The notes below the pieces were generated by a model, which saw only the letters and a list, made by a program, of their open reading frames with translations, was not told the DNA's origin and made no database searches. Positions 35,060 to 44,375 of a stretch of DNA of 64,000 bases are shown here, in pieces. Source of the DNA: Polaribacter sp. Hel1_85. Lineage in GTDB: Bacteria > Bacteroidota > Bacteroidia > Flavobacteriales > Flavobacteriaceae. Numbering within the stretch: the stretch's first letter is position 1; the number at the start of each line of letters is the position of its first letter. The DNA lies in assembly GCF_000766795.1 (NCBI RefSeq), contig NZ_JPDS01000001.1, positions 1,059,001 through 1,123,000 of the forward strand. Direction: 5' to 3'. The position numbers and the translations under genes were made by a program.

Positions 35060-37054
35060 TTAGTAATCTATTTTCTTTATATAACTTAACTTTTCTTTCC
35101 AAACAGCTAAATCTTCTTTAAAACCTTTAACTCTATTTTTTACATTCAATACTAACGGATTGTCATCCTTTGCATTAGAAAAGAAACCTAAATTATTTTC
35201 TAATTGTTGAATTTCTTTAACAGTTTCATCAATTTTCTTTCTAACAAACATTTGCTCAGAATCTAACTTTCTTACATCGTTATCAGCAGCTAAACTATCT
35301 ACAACATGTGTAAATTTTAGCATGGCAATTTCTTTCTTATCTATAGATAAACCTCCTAAAGCTCTATCTATAATTTTATTAAACTTACCATCAATATGTC
35401 TTGCATTTCTTGGCAATGCACCTAAACTTCTCCAGTTATTGATAACTTCAAAAATTTCTTCTTTTGTTGGTTCTTTCAGCTCTTTTACAATTTCTAAAAA
35501 AGCCTTTTTAGTTTCAACAACTTCTTGTTGCTCTTTATTTAAAGAGTTTTTCTGATTATGATATCTATCAAAGTAATGATTACAAGCAGCCTTAAAACGT
35601 TTCCAAATATCATCTGAAAATTTACGAGGAACATGACCAATTTTTTTCCAATCAGATTGAATTCTTTTCAGTGCATTTGTTGTAGATTCCCAATCTTCAC
35701 TATCTTTTAAAGATTCTGCAAGTTCTATTAACTCCATCTTTTTCTTTAAATTATCTTGCTGACCACTCTTTTCTTGTTTATAAAAAACATTCTTAGCACT
35801 ATTAAATTTCTTAGTAGCAGCTTTAAATTTCTGCCAAACTTCTTCACTTTTAGAATACGGAAGTTTACCAGCTTTAAAATACTCTTGTCTTAAAGCTTCT
35901 ACATTTTTAATACTTTTTTGCCAATCGTTATGCGATTTATTATTAGAAGTATCATAAGCATTCAATTTTTCGATAACAACTAATTTCTGTTCTATAATTT
36001 CTTGGTACTTAGAACGCATTTCTCTAAAATGATCGTGTCTTTTATCATGAATTTTTTTAGTTGCTGCACTAAACTTTTTCCAAACATCTTCTCTATGATC
36101 TTGAGAAACTGGCCCAATATCTTCTTTCCAAGTTTTATGTAAATCTTGTAGTTCTTTAAAAGCAACATTTATATCTGCTTCTTCAGCTAAAGCTTCTGCT
36201 TTTTCTATGATTTTTAATTTTTCTTCTAAATTATGTTTAAAATCTAAATCTCTAAAATCATTACTTAAATGTAATAAATCATAAAAACGCTCTACATGAT
36301 GATGAAACGTTTTCCAAGTATCATTATAATGGTTTTTAGAAACAGGTCCAATAGTTCTCCAATTGTCTTGCAACGCTCTAAAACTCTTGTACATTGTTGC
36401 AGTATCTGCATTTTCAATTAAATCTTTTAATTGTTCTATAATTAAAAGTTTCTTTTCTAAATTTTCAGACAATTGCTTATCTAAATCATTGTAATAAGCA
36501 TCACGTTGTTTTTTATATTCAGATAAAAGACTATTATATTCAGATTTTATAGGGCTAGAAAATTGAAAGTCTATAGAGTTACCACCAGCTTCTAAGAAAG
36601 CAGCTTTCTTTTCTGCCAATAAAGCACCAAATTTTTGATTGAAAGCGCTTTTTACACCTTCAACTTGATTTTTTATTTTTTGAACAGGATTATTAGAAAG
36701 TGTTTTTTTAAGTTCTAAAACTAACTCTTCTAAAGATAATATTGAATAATCTACAACAGCAGCTTCTTCTTTATGTGTATCTTTTTCTGCATCTACAGCA
36801 ATAGATTTCTCTATTTCATTAACAGCAGCATCTGTATTATCTGTTTTTTCAATAGGTTCTTCAGCAATCTCTTCAACAGTAGTAACATTCTCACTTACTT
36901 CTTCTACAGTATCTTTAGCAACTTCCTCAACAGTTTCTGCTGTTTCAACTACTTTTTCTACAGTCTCTTCAGCTTCAATTTTTGAAGTTTCATTTACTAC
37001 TTTCGCTGCTTTATTTTCCGTTTTATCAACGTTTTCTTCATTATTTTCTAACAT
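35060..37054 (-). CDS. DUF349 domain coiled-coil protein
   Basis: 664 aa. Residues 1 to about 100 are acidic and low in complexity (Glu/Val/Thr repeats), probably disordered. From about 140 on there are at least five DUF349 repeats of roughly 70-75 residues, each built around a W-(K/R)-x-I-G-x-V-(S/P) motif and a following W(K)xF helix (for example WRTIGPVSKNHYNDTWKTFH, WKKIGHVPRKFSDDIWKRF). The protein is very helical and cytoplasmic. DUF349 function is not known; large forms are common in flavobacteria. Confidence 0.85.
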   Translation of the reverse strand: MLENNEENVDKTENKAAKVVNETSKIEAEETVEKVVETAETVEEVAKDTVEEVSENVTTVEEIAEEPIEKTDNTDAAVNEIEKSIAVDAEKDTHKEEAAVVDYSILSLEELVLELKKTLSNNPVQKIKNQVEGVKSAFNQKFGALLAEKKAAFLEAGGNSIDFQFSSPIKSEYNSLLSEYKKQRDAYYNDLDKQLSENLEKKLLIIEQLKDLIENADTATMYKSFRALQDNWRTIGPVSKNHYNDTWKTFHHHVERFYDLLHLSNDFRDLDFKHNLEEKLKIIEKAEALAEEADINVAFKELQDLHKTWKEDIGPVSQDHREDVWKKFSAATKKIHDKRHDHFREMRSKYQEIIEQKLVVIEKLNAYDTSNNKSHNDWQKSIKNVEALRQEYFKAGKLPYSKSEEVWQKFKAATKKFNSAKNVFYKQEKSGQQDNLKKKMELIELAESLKDSEDWESTTNALKRIQSDWKKIGHVPRKFSDDIWKRFKAACNHYFDRYHNQKNSLNKEQQEVVETKKAFLEIVKELKEPTKEEIFEVINNWRSLGALPRNARHIDGKFNKIIDRALGGLSIDKKEIAMLKFTHVVDSLAADNDVRKLDSEQMFVRKKIDETVKEIQQLENNLGFFSNAKDDNPLVLNVKNRVKGFKEDLAVWKEKLSYIKKIDY

Positions 37055-37167
37055 ATATACAATGTTTAAGGTCTTAATATAATATTAAATTATATGCTCA
37101 TAAAGATACTGACAACTTAGTAAATCTGCAAACTATCTCAAATAAATGCAAATCTTTTATTTTTTTG

Positions 37168-37276
37168 GGCGTTTCTTTATACAGAAAGCATTCTGTATTA
37201 AAGTCGGGCTTTACATTACAATCTTTTTAATCATTCTTCATAAAAAGGATTTCCATTTCAATCCCTAACGCAACAC
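37168..37276 (+). repeat. Dispersed flavobacterial intergenic repeat (degenerate copy)
   Basis: The stretch reads GGGCGTTTC, a hairpin (ATACAGAA / TTCTGTAT, 37179-37198), AAGTCGGGCTTTAC, an imperfect stem and CAATCCCTAACGCAA. This order is familiar from many flavobacterial genomes as a repeated non-coding element. It sits in the 268-bp gap between the DUF349 gene and aroE. Recognition is from general knowledge; the element's role is unknown. Confidence 0.5.
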
Positions 37277-37322
37277 ATTTGCCAACAAAATTTATACTAA
37301 AAATAACAAAACGGCTTTTTAA

Positions 37323-38081
37323 TTATGCATTATTCCAAATTCTCCAAGACTCTTCTGCTTGCAGTTGTAACATTTGGTATCCGTTTTTTATAGCAGCTCC
37401 TTGTTCTTTTCCTTTTGCCAAAAAAGTAGTTACTTCTGGATTGTAAATTAAGTCATATAGCAAATGTTTATCAGTTATAAACTGATATGGAATATCAGGG
37501 CATTTTTCAGTATTTGGAGAAGTACCAACTGGTGTAGAATTAATTATAATTTGATATTTATTCAACACCTTTTCTGTTAAATCTTGATAAGAAATTTGTT
37601 TTTTACCTTTTGGGTTTCTAGAAACAAATTTAAATTTAATATCATTTTTTTTTAAAGCGTAAGCAATTGCTTTAGAAGCACCACCAGTTCCTAAAATCAA
37701 TGCTCTTTTATGATGTTTTTTTATCAACGGAAATATTGATTTTTCAAAACCAACAACATCAGAATTATACCCTTTTAAATTTCCTCTTTTTGTAAACTTT
37801 ATGGTATTTACTGCGCCAATTTTTTTAGCGGTTTTATCTAACTTATCTAAATATTGCATTACTTCTTCCTTGTAAGGAATCGTAACATTTATACCACCTA
37901 AAGTTTTACCACCTTCTTCAATAACAGCAGGGAATTCCTCTATTTTTTGAAGATCAAAATTTACGTACTTATAATTTTTTAAATTAAGTTTTTCAAACTT
38001 TTCTGTAAAATATCCTCTAGAAAAAGAATACTCAATATCTTTTCCTAATAAGCCAAAAACTTTATTTTTTCTTTCTTCCAT
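37323..38081 (-). CDS. aroE: Shikimate dehydrogenase
   Basis: 252 aa. Reduces 3-dehydroshikimate to shikimate with NADPH. Substrate-site residues are in YSFSRGYF (Ser19 and Ser21), catalytic Lys71 in NVTIPYKEEV, Asn92 and Asp108; the nucleotide-binding loop is GTGGASKA (131-138). It overlaps the DUF368 gene upstream by 20 bases, so translation is likely coupled. It is slightly shorter than E. coli AroE (272 aa), as is common in this group. Confidence 0.93.
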   Translation of the reverse strand: MEERKNKVFGLLGKDIEYSFSRGYFTEKFEKLNLKNYKYVNFDLQKIEEFPAVIEEGGKTLGGINVTIPYKEEVMQYLDKLDKTAKKIGAVNTIKFTKRGNLKGYNSDVVGFEKSIFPLIKKHHKRALILGTGGASKAIAYALKKNDIKFKFVSRNPKGKKQISYQDLTEKVLNKYQIIINSTPVGTSPNTEKCPDIPYQFITDKHLLYDLIYNPEVTTFLAKGKEQGAAIKNGYQMLQLQAEESWRIWNNA

Positions 38082-39069
38082 AAAAATCTATCACTAAAAT
38101 TAATGCAATACCAATAATAATATAAAAACCTGCAAACCAAGTTTCGGAATTTGAAAAATCCGGAATAAAACGTTCGTAATTTTCTATTATTTTATTTCCT
38201 TTTTTATCTATTAAATAACTTCCTTTTTCTTGTAAGTAAAGTGCTTTTTTCCAAGGCCAAACAATCCCCAAAGAACCTGTTATAAAACCAATAATTACTG
38301 CATTTACTATTTGATGCCATCTTTTTAAAACATATCCTAAAACATGACTAATAGAAACCAAACCAAAAGCAGAACCTAATGTAAAAACACTAATTATTTT
38401 TAAATACCTTACTTTAATTGGATCTGATAAAACGTCAAAATTTCCAGACAACAGACTCGTAATTACATTAAATAATACGTTTACAGAATCTACTAATAAC
38501 AATACATAATTACCTAAAAGAATTAAAATAAACGAACCTGAAAGACCAGGAAGCGTCATACCAGAAACACCTATAATTCCGCAAACAAAAACAAACCAAA
38601 GATTATCGTTTTCTGTTGCTGGTGTTAAAAAACTAATTCCTATTCCAATAGAAGCACCAATTATTAATGAAAATATATTTTTAAGGTTCCAATCACCAAA
38701 ATCTTTACCAATGTAATAAATTGAGCCAATAATCATCCCAAAAAACCAACTCCAAACATAGAGTTCATAGTTTACTAAGAAATAATCTAAAACTAATGAA
38801 ATACTAAAATAACTAAAGATGCTACCTCCCATTATTAAGAGCAGAAACTGACCATTTACATATCTGTAAAAACTTTTGAAACGACCATTAAAAAGTAATT
38901 TAAATGCTTTTAAATTTACTTTTCTAAATGAGTAAATTAATTCTTCATAAAAACCAAAAACGAAAGAAACTGTACCGCCAGAAACACCAGGAACTTTATT
39001 AGCTGCTCCCATTGCCAATCCTTTTAAAAAGAGGTAGATTTTATCAATAAAATTCCTTTCTTTTTGCAT
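38062..39069 (-). CDS. DUF368 (PopT-type) membrane protein, second copy
   Basis: 335 aa, about eight to ten hydrophobic segments. It has the DUF368 hallmark FLKGLAMGAANKVPGVSGGT near the N-terminus and the second half-motif LPGLSGSFILILLGNY near residue 180. DUF368 proteins include PopT, which returns undecaprenyl phosphate across the inner membrane for wall and surface polysaccharide synthesis; that role is inferred here. It directly follows the first copy with no gap. Its C-terminus includes a small soluble loop (about 265-305). Confidence 0.85.
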   Translation of the reverse strand: MQKERNFIDKIYLFLKGLAMGAANKVPGVSGGTVSFVFGFYEELIYSFRKVNLKAFKLLFNGRFKSFYRYVNGQFLLLIMGGSIFSYFSISLVLDYFLVNYELYVWSWFFGMIIGSIYYIGKDFGDWNLKNIFSLIIGASIGIGISFLTPATENDNLWFVFVCGIIGVSGMTLPGLSGSFILILLGNYVLLLVDSVNVLFNVITSLLSGNFDVLSDPIKVRYLKIISVFTLGSAFGLVSISHVLGYVLKRWHQIVNAVIIGFITGSLGIVWPWKKALYLQEKGSYLIDKKGNKIIENYERFIPDFSNSETWFAGFYIIIGIALILVIDFYGRKKK

Positions 39070-39993
39070 TTACTTTTTATGAACTGCTAATTTTTCCATT
39101 CCTAAAATAATTGCAAAACCAATAACAGCCAAAACTATTGCCATTGTTAATTGTGCATCTCCATCAAAAGAAAAAGGAGTAACACTTTGTTGATTAAATG
39201 GTACTTCTACTCCATGAGAATTTGTTCTCCATGTTAATGTTTCTTTCCAAGGCCAAATTTTATTTAAAGAGCCAATAATAAACCCTGTTAAAGCTGCTAA
39301 AGTGTAATTTTTATAATTAGAAAATAACCATTTTAAAATTTTAGAAAAGGTTAATAAACCTACAATGGCTCCAGCACCAACTGCTGCAATTGTTTTTAAA
39401 TCTCTATCATTTACTGCTGCCAAAATCGGTTTGTAAGCACCTAATAAAACTAAAATAAATGCTCCAGAAACTCCTGGTAAAATCATAGCACAAATTGCTA
39501 TTGCTCCTGCTAAAAACATAAATAAAAGTGATGAATTCTCAGAAACTAAAGGATTTAGAGTAGTAATATAATAGGCCAAAAAAGCACCCAAAATTAACAC
39601 AAAAAGAGAAGTAAAACTCCATTTTGAAATTTGTTTAACAATGTAAATAATACTTGCTAAAACCAAGCCAAAGAAAAAAGACCATAACAAAATAGGTTCA
39701 TTTTCTAATAAATACTTAATTGCTTTTGCTAGAGAAACAATACTTACAAAAATCCCTATAAATAACGAAGCTAAAAAATTACCATTAACTTGTTTCCAAG
39801 CTGCTTTTAATCCATCTTCTTTTAAGGTTTTAAACAAACCAAGTTTTACATTACTAATAGAACCTAATAATTCTTCATAAATACCAGAAATAAAAGCAAT
39901 TGTACCACCAGAAACTCCTGGTACAACATCTGCAGCACCCATTGCCATTCCTTTTAAACCAATTACCAAATAATCTTTTATAGTTCTACTCAT
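39070..39993 (-). CDS. DUF368 (PopT-type) membrane protein, first copy
   Basis: 307 aa, with the two inverted half-motifs GMAMGAADVVPGVSGGT and LPGVSGAFILVLLGAY. It is a paralogue of the gene immediately downstream. Likely polyprenyl-phosphate translocase of the inner membrane, by family. ATG start at 39993; a TATCTTCG-type -7 box lies about 25 bases upstream. Confidence 0.87.
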   Translation of the reverse strand: MSRTIKDYLVIGLKGMAMGAADVVPGVSGGTIAFISGIYEELLGSISNVKLGLFKTLKEDGLKAAWKQVNGNFLASLFIGIFVSIVSLAKAIKYLLENEPILLWSFFFGLVLASIIYIVKQISKWSFTSLFVLILGAFLAYYITTLNPLVSENSSLLFMFLAGAIAICAMILPGVSGAFILVLLGAYKPILAAVNDRDLKTIAAVGAGAIVGLLTFSKILKWLFSNYKNYTLAALTGFIIGSLNKIWPWKETLTWRTNSHGVEVPFNQQSVTPFSFDGDAQLTMAIVLAVIGFAIILGMEKLAVHKK

Positions 39994-40136
39994 TTTAAGT
40001 TTTCTTTTTTAGAAAAACGAAGATAGTAGAATTTTAAGTAAAAAATGAAATCTCCTTTTTAAAATAGCTTGTTTCTAAAGATAATTTCCGATAACTTAGC
40101 TATCTCACTTATAAAAAACGATTCCCATTTTAATTT

Positions 40137-40715
40137 ATGACTGTAACAGATTTCCTTTTAAATTTAGTCCCTTTTTCTCAAGAAGAGCTCAATGATATAA
40201 TGCTTCATTTTGAAGAAGAAAAAGTCAAAAAAAATGAGTTATTATTAAAGGAAGGAAAAATTTGTAATAAGCTTTATTTTATTCAAGAAGGAATGAGTAG
40301 AAGCTATTATTTAAAAGAAGATGGAAAAGAAGTTACGCAATGGTTTTTTGGAGAAGGACAATTTATGTCTAGTGCAGATAGTTTTTTTAATCAAACCGCT
40401 AGTTTTTACAATTTAGAAATTTTAGAAGACTCGATTCTCTACAGTATTACTTTCGAAAAAATGGAATTTTTATTGGCTAAGTATCACAAAATGGAAAAAT
40501 GTATCCGTTTATTGTCTATAGAAATGTTTACCACATTAATTCGTAAAATGAATGCGACTCAGTTTCATACTGCAAAAGAAAAATACGATTATATGATTTC
40601 TGAATTCCCAAATATTGCACATCGTATTTCTTTAGGTCATATTGCTTCTTATTTGGGTATGACACAAGAAACATTGAGTAGAATTAGAAAAAACGAATCT
40701 TTAAAAAAAAAGTGA
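40137..40715 (+). CDS. Crp/Fnr family transcriptional regulator
   Basis: 192 aa. Residues 1 to about 120 are the cyclic-nucleotide-binding-like jelly roll; the C-terminal helix-turn-helix (about 168-186) reads GHIASYLGMTQETLSRIRK. The recognition helix keeps Glu178, Ser181 and Arg182, the Fnr pattern for TTGAT half-sites. There is no Cys cluster for an iron-sulfur centre, so it is not an oxygen-sensing Fnr proper. An Fnr-like box lies just downstream of its stop and ahead of the efflux operon, which it may control. The effector is unknown. Confidence 0.88.
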   Translation: MTVTDFLLNLVPFSQEELNDIMLHFEEEKVKKNELLLKEGKICNKLYFIQEGMSRSYYLKEDGKEVTQWFFGEGQFMSSADSFFNQTASFYNLEILEDSILYSITFEKMEFLLAKYHKMEKCIRLLSIEMFTTLIRKMNATQFHTAKEKYDYMISEFPNIAHRISLGHIASYLGMTQETLSRIRKNESLKKK

Positions 40716-40719
40716 TTTT

Positions 40720-40733
40720 TTGATATAAGTCAA
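40720..40733. promoter_or_regulatory. Fnr-like box ahead of the TolC operon
   Basis: TTGATATAAGTCAA: left half exact TTGAT, right half GTCAA (one base from ATCAA), with four bases between. It lies 4 bases after the regulator's stop codon and 55 bases before the tolC-like ATG. Confidence 0.5.
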
Positions 40734-40788
40734 AGGAAATTATTCCTCTAATCAAGAAATTTGTATTGCAATTTTTAAATTATTTGCA

Positions 40789-42156
40789 ATGCACAAAAAC
40801 AAACTAAAACTTAGCTATTTAATTACTATTTTAATAGGATTTTCTTTCTCTATTAAAGCCCAAAATTTAGATCCAATTTTAAAAAATTTGATAACTAAAG
40901 GCTTAGAAAAAAATCATAGTATCAATATTCATAACTTAAATAGCAAGCAAACTAAAATAGATCAAAAAATAGCAAAAGCTGTTTTTCTTCCAAAAGTTAC
41001 ATTCAATTCTAGTTTTACAAGATTAGATGATGATATTACTTTTGATGATGCTACTCAAAACCTATTAATTTCTACACAAAAATTACTTATTAAAGAAGCT
41101 GTTGGTATTCCTTTTAACAATGCTTTTCCAGATAATATTCCATTAACAGAAATCCCAAATCTACAAGACAAAAATATTTTAAAATCCTCTGTAGATGTAG
41201 ATTGGGTTATTTTTAGTGGGTTAGAAGCATATAACGCTTTAAAAGCGAGCAAACATAAAGAAGCTTCTTTAAATTATGTAACAACTGCAGAAAAAGACAA
41301 AATTGTTTTAAAAATAATTGACACTTATGATAAACTCGCTTTAGTTTATGCTTCTAAATTAGTATTAAATACTTCTAAAAAGTATTTAAATGAACAAGAA
41401 TTCTATGTTAAAAAAGCCATTAAAAATGGATTGGCAATTCCTATAAATCGTAAAAAAATTGAGTTAGCAAAACAACAATTAGCTGCTAAACAATTAGAAT
41501 ATAATCATAATAAATCTTTATTAATTGAAGTATTACACCAATTAACAGGAGAAAATAGAGAAAGCTTAAAAATGCTGCATCCAAAACTTCAATCATTTTA
41601 TTTTAAGGCAAGAAACTCTGAAAAAAGAAACGAAGTAAAGGCCTTAGAAGAAGCTGAAAAAGCAGCAATGTATAAATCAAAAATGGAAAAAAGTAATTTT
41701 ATTCCCAAGATTGCTTTCAAAGGTCATTATGAATTTATTGAAGATGATTTATCGCTATTAGACCCAAAATGGTATGTTGGTGTTGGCCTAAAATGGAATG
41801 CTTTTGATGGATTTAATTCCAATTTAAAAAGCAAAAAAACACAACTTGAAAGCAAAAAATACAGAGAACAAATTAAAGAAGCCAATGAAATGATTGCCCT
41901 CAGTATTGTAAATGCACAATTAACTTATAAAACTTCTCTTGAAAACACCAAAATAGTGAAAAAAGAAATTGAGATAGCTCTTGAAACTTATAAAATGATA
42001 GACAAACAGTATAAAAATAATCTGGTAGTTATAAATGATGTTTTAGATGCATTAAATGATTTAGAAAAAGCCAATTTTAAATTGCAACAATCTTACTATA
42101 ATGAAAGAAGAGCATTCACCAATTTATTGCATGCAAAAGGAGCTCTTAAATACTAA
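40789..42156 (+). CDS. TolC-family outer membrane efflux protein
   Basis: 455 aa with a signal peptide (about 1-24, ends IKAQ). Two outer membrane efflux (OEP) repeats with long helices are visible (about 25-235 and 270-455); typical elements are SVDVDWVIFSGLEAYNALKA and VGLKWNAFDGFNSNLK. It should form the trimeric outer membrane channel of the efflux system with the next two genes, 20 bases downstream. Confidence 0.9.
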   Translation: MHKNKLKLSYLITILIGFSFSIKAQNLDPILKNLITKGLEKNHSINIHNLNSKQTKIDQKIAKAVFLPKVTFNSSFTRLDDDITFDDATQNLLISTQKLLIKEAVGIPFNNAFPDNIPLTEIPNLQDKNILKSSVDVDWVIFSGLEAYNALKASKHKEASLNYVTTAEKDKIVLKIIDTYDKLALVYASKLVLNTSKKYLNEQEFYVKKAIKNGLAIPINRKKIELAKQQLAAKQLEYNHNKSLLIEVLHQLTGENRESLKMLHPKLQSFYFKARNSEKRNEVKALEEAEKAAMYKSKMEKSNFIPKIAFKGHYEFIEDDLSLLDPKWYVGVGLKWNAFDGFNSNLKSKKTQLESKKYREQIKEANEMIALSIVNAQLTYKTSLENTKIVKKEIEIALETYKMIDKQYKNNLVVINDVLDALNDLEKANFKLQQSYYNERRAFTNLLHAKGALKY

Positions 42157-42176
42157 TCAACTTAAAGAAATAAAAA

Positions 42177-43136
42177 ATGAAATTACATAAAAAACTACTT
42201 ATAATCAGTTTAACACTACTAATTATAAGTGCTTGTAATACTGAGGAAACAATAACTTACAATAGAGGAAAAGTGAAATTTGAAACCATTTCTATCAGTA
42301 GTAAAATTGCAGGACGTATTGACAAAATATATGTTGAAGAAGGACAGTCTGTACAAAAAGGCGACACTCTAGCTTTGCTAGATATCCCAGAGTTAGATGC
42401 TAAAATGATGCAAGCAAATGGAGCTGTAACAGCTGCAAATGGAATGTTAAATATGGCTTCTAATGGAGCAACATCAGATCAATTAAAACAAATAAATAGT
42501 AAAATCGAAGCCAGTAAAGCACAGTTAGATTTTGCTCAAAAATCTTATAAAAGGCTACAAAACATGTATAGAGATTCATTAATTAGCTTACAACAATTTG
42601 ATGAAGTAAAAATGAAACGAAATATGGCTAAAGCACAAGTTGCTGCTTTAGAAGCAAAACTTAGTGAAATAAATAAAAGTGTTAGAACTGAGCAATTAGA
42701 CCAAGCAAAAGGTCAATTAAATAGAGCTTTAGGTACTAAAGAGGAAATTTTAACAGCAGCTAAAGAAAAGTTTGTAATTGCTCCTACAAATATGTCTATT
42801 GAAACTATTAGTTTACATGAAGGAGAATTATTAACTCCTGGTTATTCATTATTTAATGGATATGAAAAAAATAGTGTCTTTTTTAGATTTACAATTCCAG
42901 AATCTAAAATCTACAATTTTGAAATAGGTGAAAAATTGACGCTTGTAAATCCATACACAAAAGAAGAAATTACTGCTAAAATCAATAATATTAAACAATT
43001 GGCACAATATGCAAATATTACAAGTACAGCGCCTTTATATAATTTATCTGAAAGTATTTATGAATTAAAAGTTGTTCCTATTTCAATTAATTCTAAACAA
43101 AAATTTTATTTAAACACAACAGTTCTAATCAAATAA
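42177..43136 (+). CDS. HlyD-family periplasmic adaptor lipoprotein
   Basis: 319 aa. Lipoprotein signal with lipobox IISAC and lipidation at Cys20. A biotinyl-lipoyl-like domain (about 40-75; KIAGRIDKIYVEEGQSVQKG), a helical hairpin (about 95-190) and a beta-barrel domain follow, as in membrane fusion proteins. It links the inner membrane permease to the TolC channel. It lies 8 bases before the ABC permease gene. Confidence 0.9.
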   Translation: MKLHKKLLIISLTLLIISACNTEETITYNRGKVKFETISISSKIAGRIDKIYVEEGQSVQKGDTLALLDIPELDAKMMQANGAVTAANGMLNMASNGATSDQLKQINSKIEASKAQLDFAQKSYKRLQNMYRDSLISLQQFDEVKMKRNMAKAQVAALEAKLSEINKSVRTEQLDQAKGQLNRALGTKEEILTAAKEKFVIAPTNMSIETISLHEGELLTPGYSLFNGYEKNSVFFRFTIPESKIYNFEIGEKLTLVNPYTKEEITAKINNIKQLAQYANITSTAPLYNLSESIYELKVVPISINSKQKFYLNTTVLIK

Positions 43137-43143
43137 TAAAATA

Positions 43144-44310
43144 ATGAAAGACTTTTTAAAATTACTTAAAATAGAATTTCAACGTATTTTTTCTAACGGA
43201 GTTTTAATGGCCATTTTTATTGGTGCTCCCATTTTTTATGGAATTTTATTTGGCTATGTTTATAAGCAAGCAAAAGTTTTAAACTTACCTATAGTTGTTA
43301 TTGATGAAGATCACAGTCCGATTTCAGATAAAATTATTCAAGCTTTTCAAGACAATGAAGTTTTACTAGTAAATGATGTGCGTTACACTGCAGGTAATAT
43401 TTTAAAAGAAATGCCTGTAAAACAATATGAAGCTGTAATTACCATCCCAAAAAACTTTGAAGCAGATATTTTACAGAAAAGACACCCAGAAATTAGAGTA
43501 GATTTAAATATGGCAAATATTTTAAATGCAAACACTGCAAGCAAAAATATTCAGTCAGTATTAGTAACTTTAAATGCAGGAATAGAAATTGAAAGTCTTA
43601 AAAAAAGTGGACTTCATCCAGCTCAAGCTTTAGCAAGTTATGAAAGTTTTAAAATCAATTTTAATAAATTATATAATTCTTCAGGAAATTATATCACTTT
43701 TATGTTTCCAGGTTTATTAGTCGCTATTATTCAACAAGTAATATTTTTAGCTATGGCTTTGGTTTTTGCAAGAGATTTTGATGATGGCCATTTTGGAGTA
43801 TTATTAAAAAAGAGTAAATCTTCTTTCTATTTAATTGCATTAAAAGCTACACCATTTCTAATAATGATTCCTATAATTTGGTTGTTTATAGGTTCACTTT
43901 TTTCTTATTTTAAAATTGATGCAGATATTTATAATTTACCAATGTTTCTCTTAGCAGCAATTTTAACCTTAGCTTCTATGTGTATTGGAATGTTGTTTTC
44001 AATTGCAATTCCGAGTCAATTAAAAGTAACAGAACTATTAATGGTCGTTTCTACACCTGCTTTTATTCTGAGTGGTTTTACTTGGCCAACACTTGCTTTT
44101 CCTGATGCAATTTCAAGTTTTGCTCAAATTATACCTTCTACTCAATTTTTAAGTGGATTTAGAAAAATAGCTTTTTATGGTGGAGATATTTCATCAATTA
44201 AACCTGAAATTAACACTTTGCTACTCATTTTTATGGTGTCTTTTACTCTAATGATAATATTATTACAATATAAAATATACTTGTTTGGCAAAAAAAATGT
44301 TAATCATTAG
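43144..44310 (+). CDS. ABC-2 type permease of the efflux operon
   Basis: 388 aa. One N-terminal transmembrane segment, a large extracytoplasmic domain (about 45-165) with VVIDEDHSPISDKIIQAF, then five C-terminal helices with IPSTQFLSGFRKIAF. This is the YhhJ/YbhR-like layout. No ATPase gene is in the operon, and only one permease is present where two are usual. It ends 65 bp before the convergent TPR gene. Confidence 0.87.
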   Translation: MKDFLKLLKIEFQRIFSNGVLMAIFIGAPIFYGILFGYVYKQAKVLNLPIVVIDEDHSPISDKIIQAFQDNEVLLVNDVRYTAGNILKEMPVKQYEAVITIPKNFEADILQKRHPEIRVDLNMANILNANTASKNIQSVLVTLNAGIEIESLKKSGLHPAQALASYESFKINFNKLYNSSGNYITFMFPGLLVAIIQQVIFLAMALVFARDFDDGHFGVLLKKSKSSFYLIALKATPFLIMIPIIWLFIGSLFSYFKIDADIYNLPMFLLAAILTLASMCIGMLFSIAIPSQLKVTELLMVVSTPAFILSGFTWPTLAFPDAISSFAQIIPSTQFLSGFRKIAFYGGDISSIKPEINTLLLIFMVSFTLMIILLQYKIYLFGKKNVNH

Positions 44311-44328
44311 AAAAAACTAGATTTAAGC

Positions 44329-44346
44329 CTGTATTTTAAGATACAG
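44329..44346. terminator. Weak bidirectional hairpin between the permease and the TPR gene
   Basis: CTGTAT (44329-44334) / ATACAG (44341-44346), extendable by three more pairs with one mismatch. T-rich flanks make a terminator plausible. Confidence 0.45.
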
Positions 44347-44375
44347 ACTTTCTTATTCAAAAGAAGAATAAACCT

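Noticed and set aside
40137..40715. True oxygen-sensing Fnr
   Set aside because: The N-terminal Cys cluster for a 4Fe-4S centre is missing, although the recognition helix is Fnr-like.
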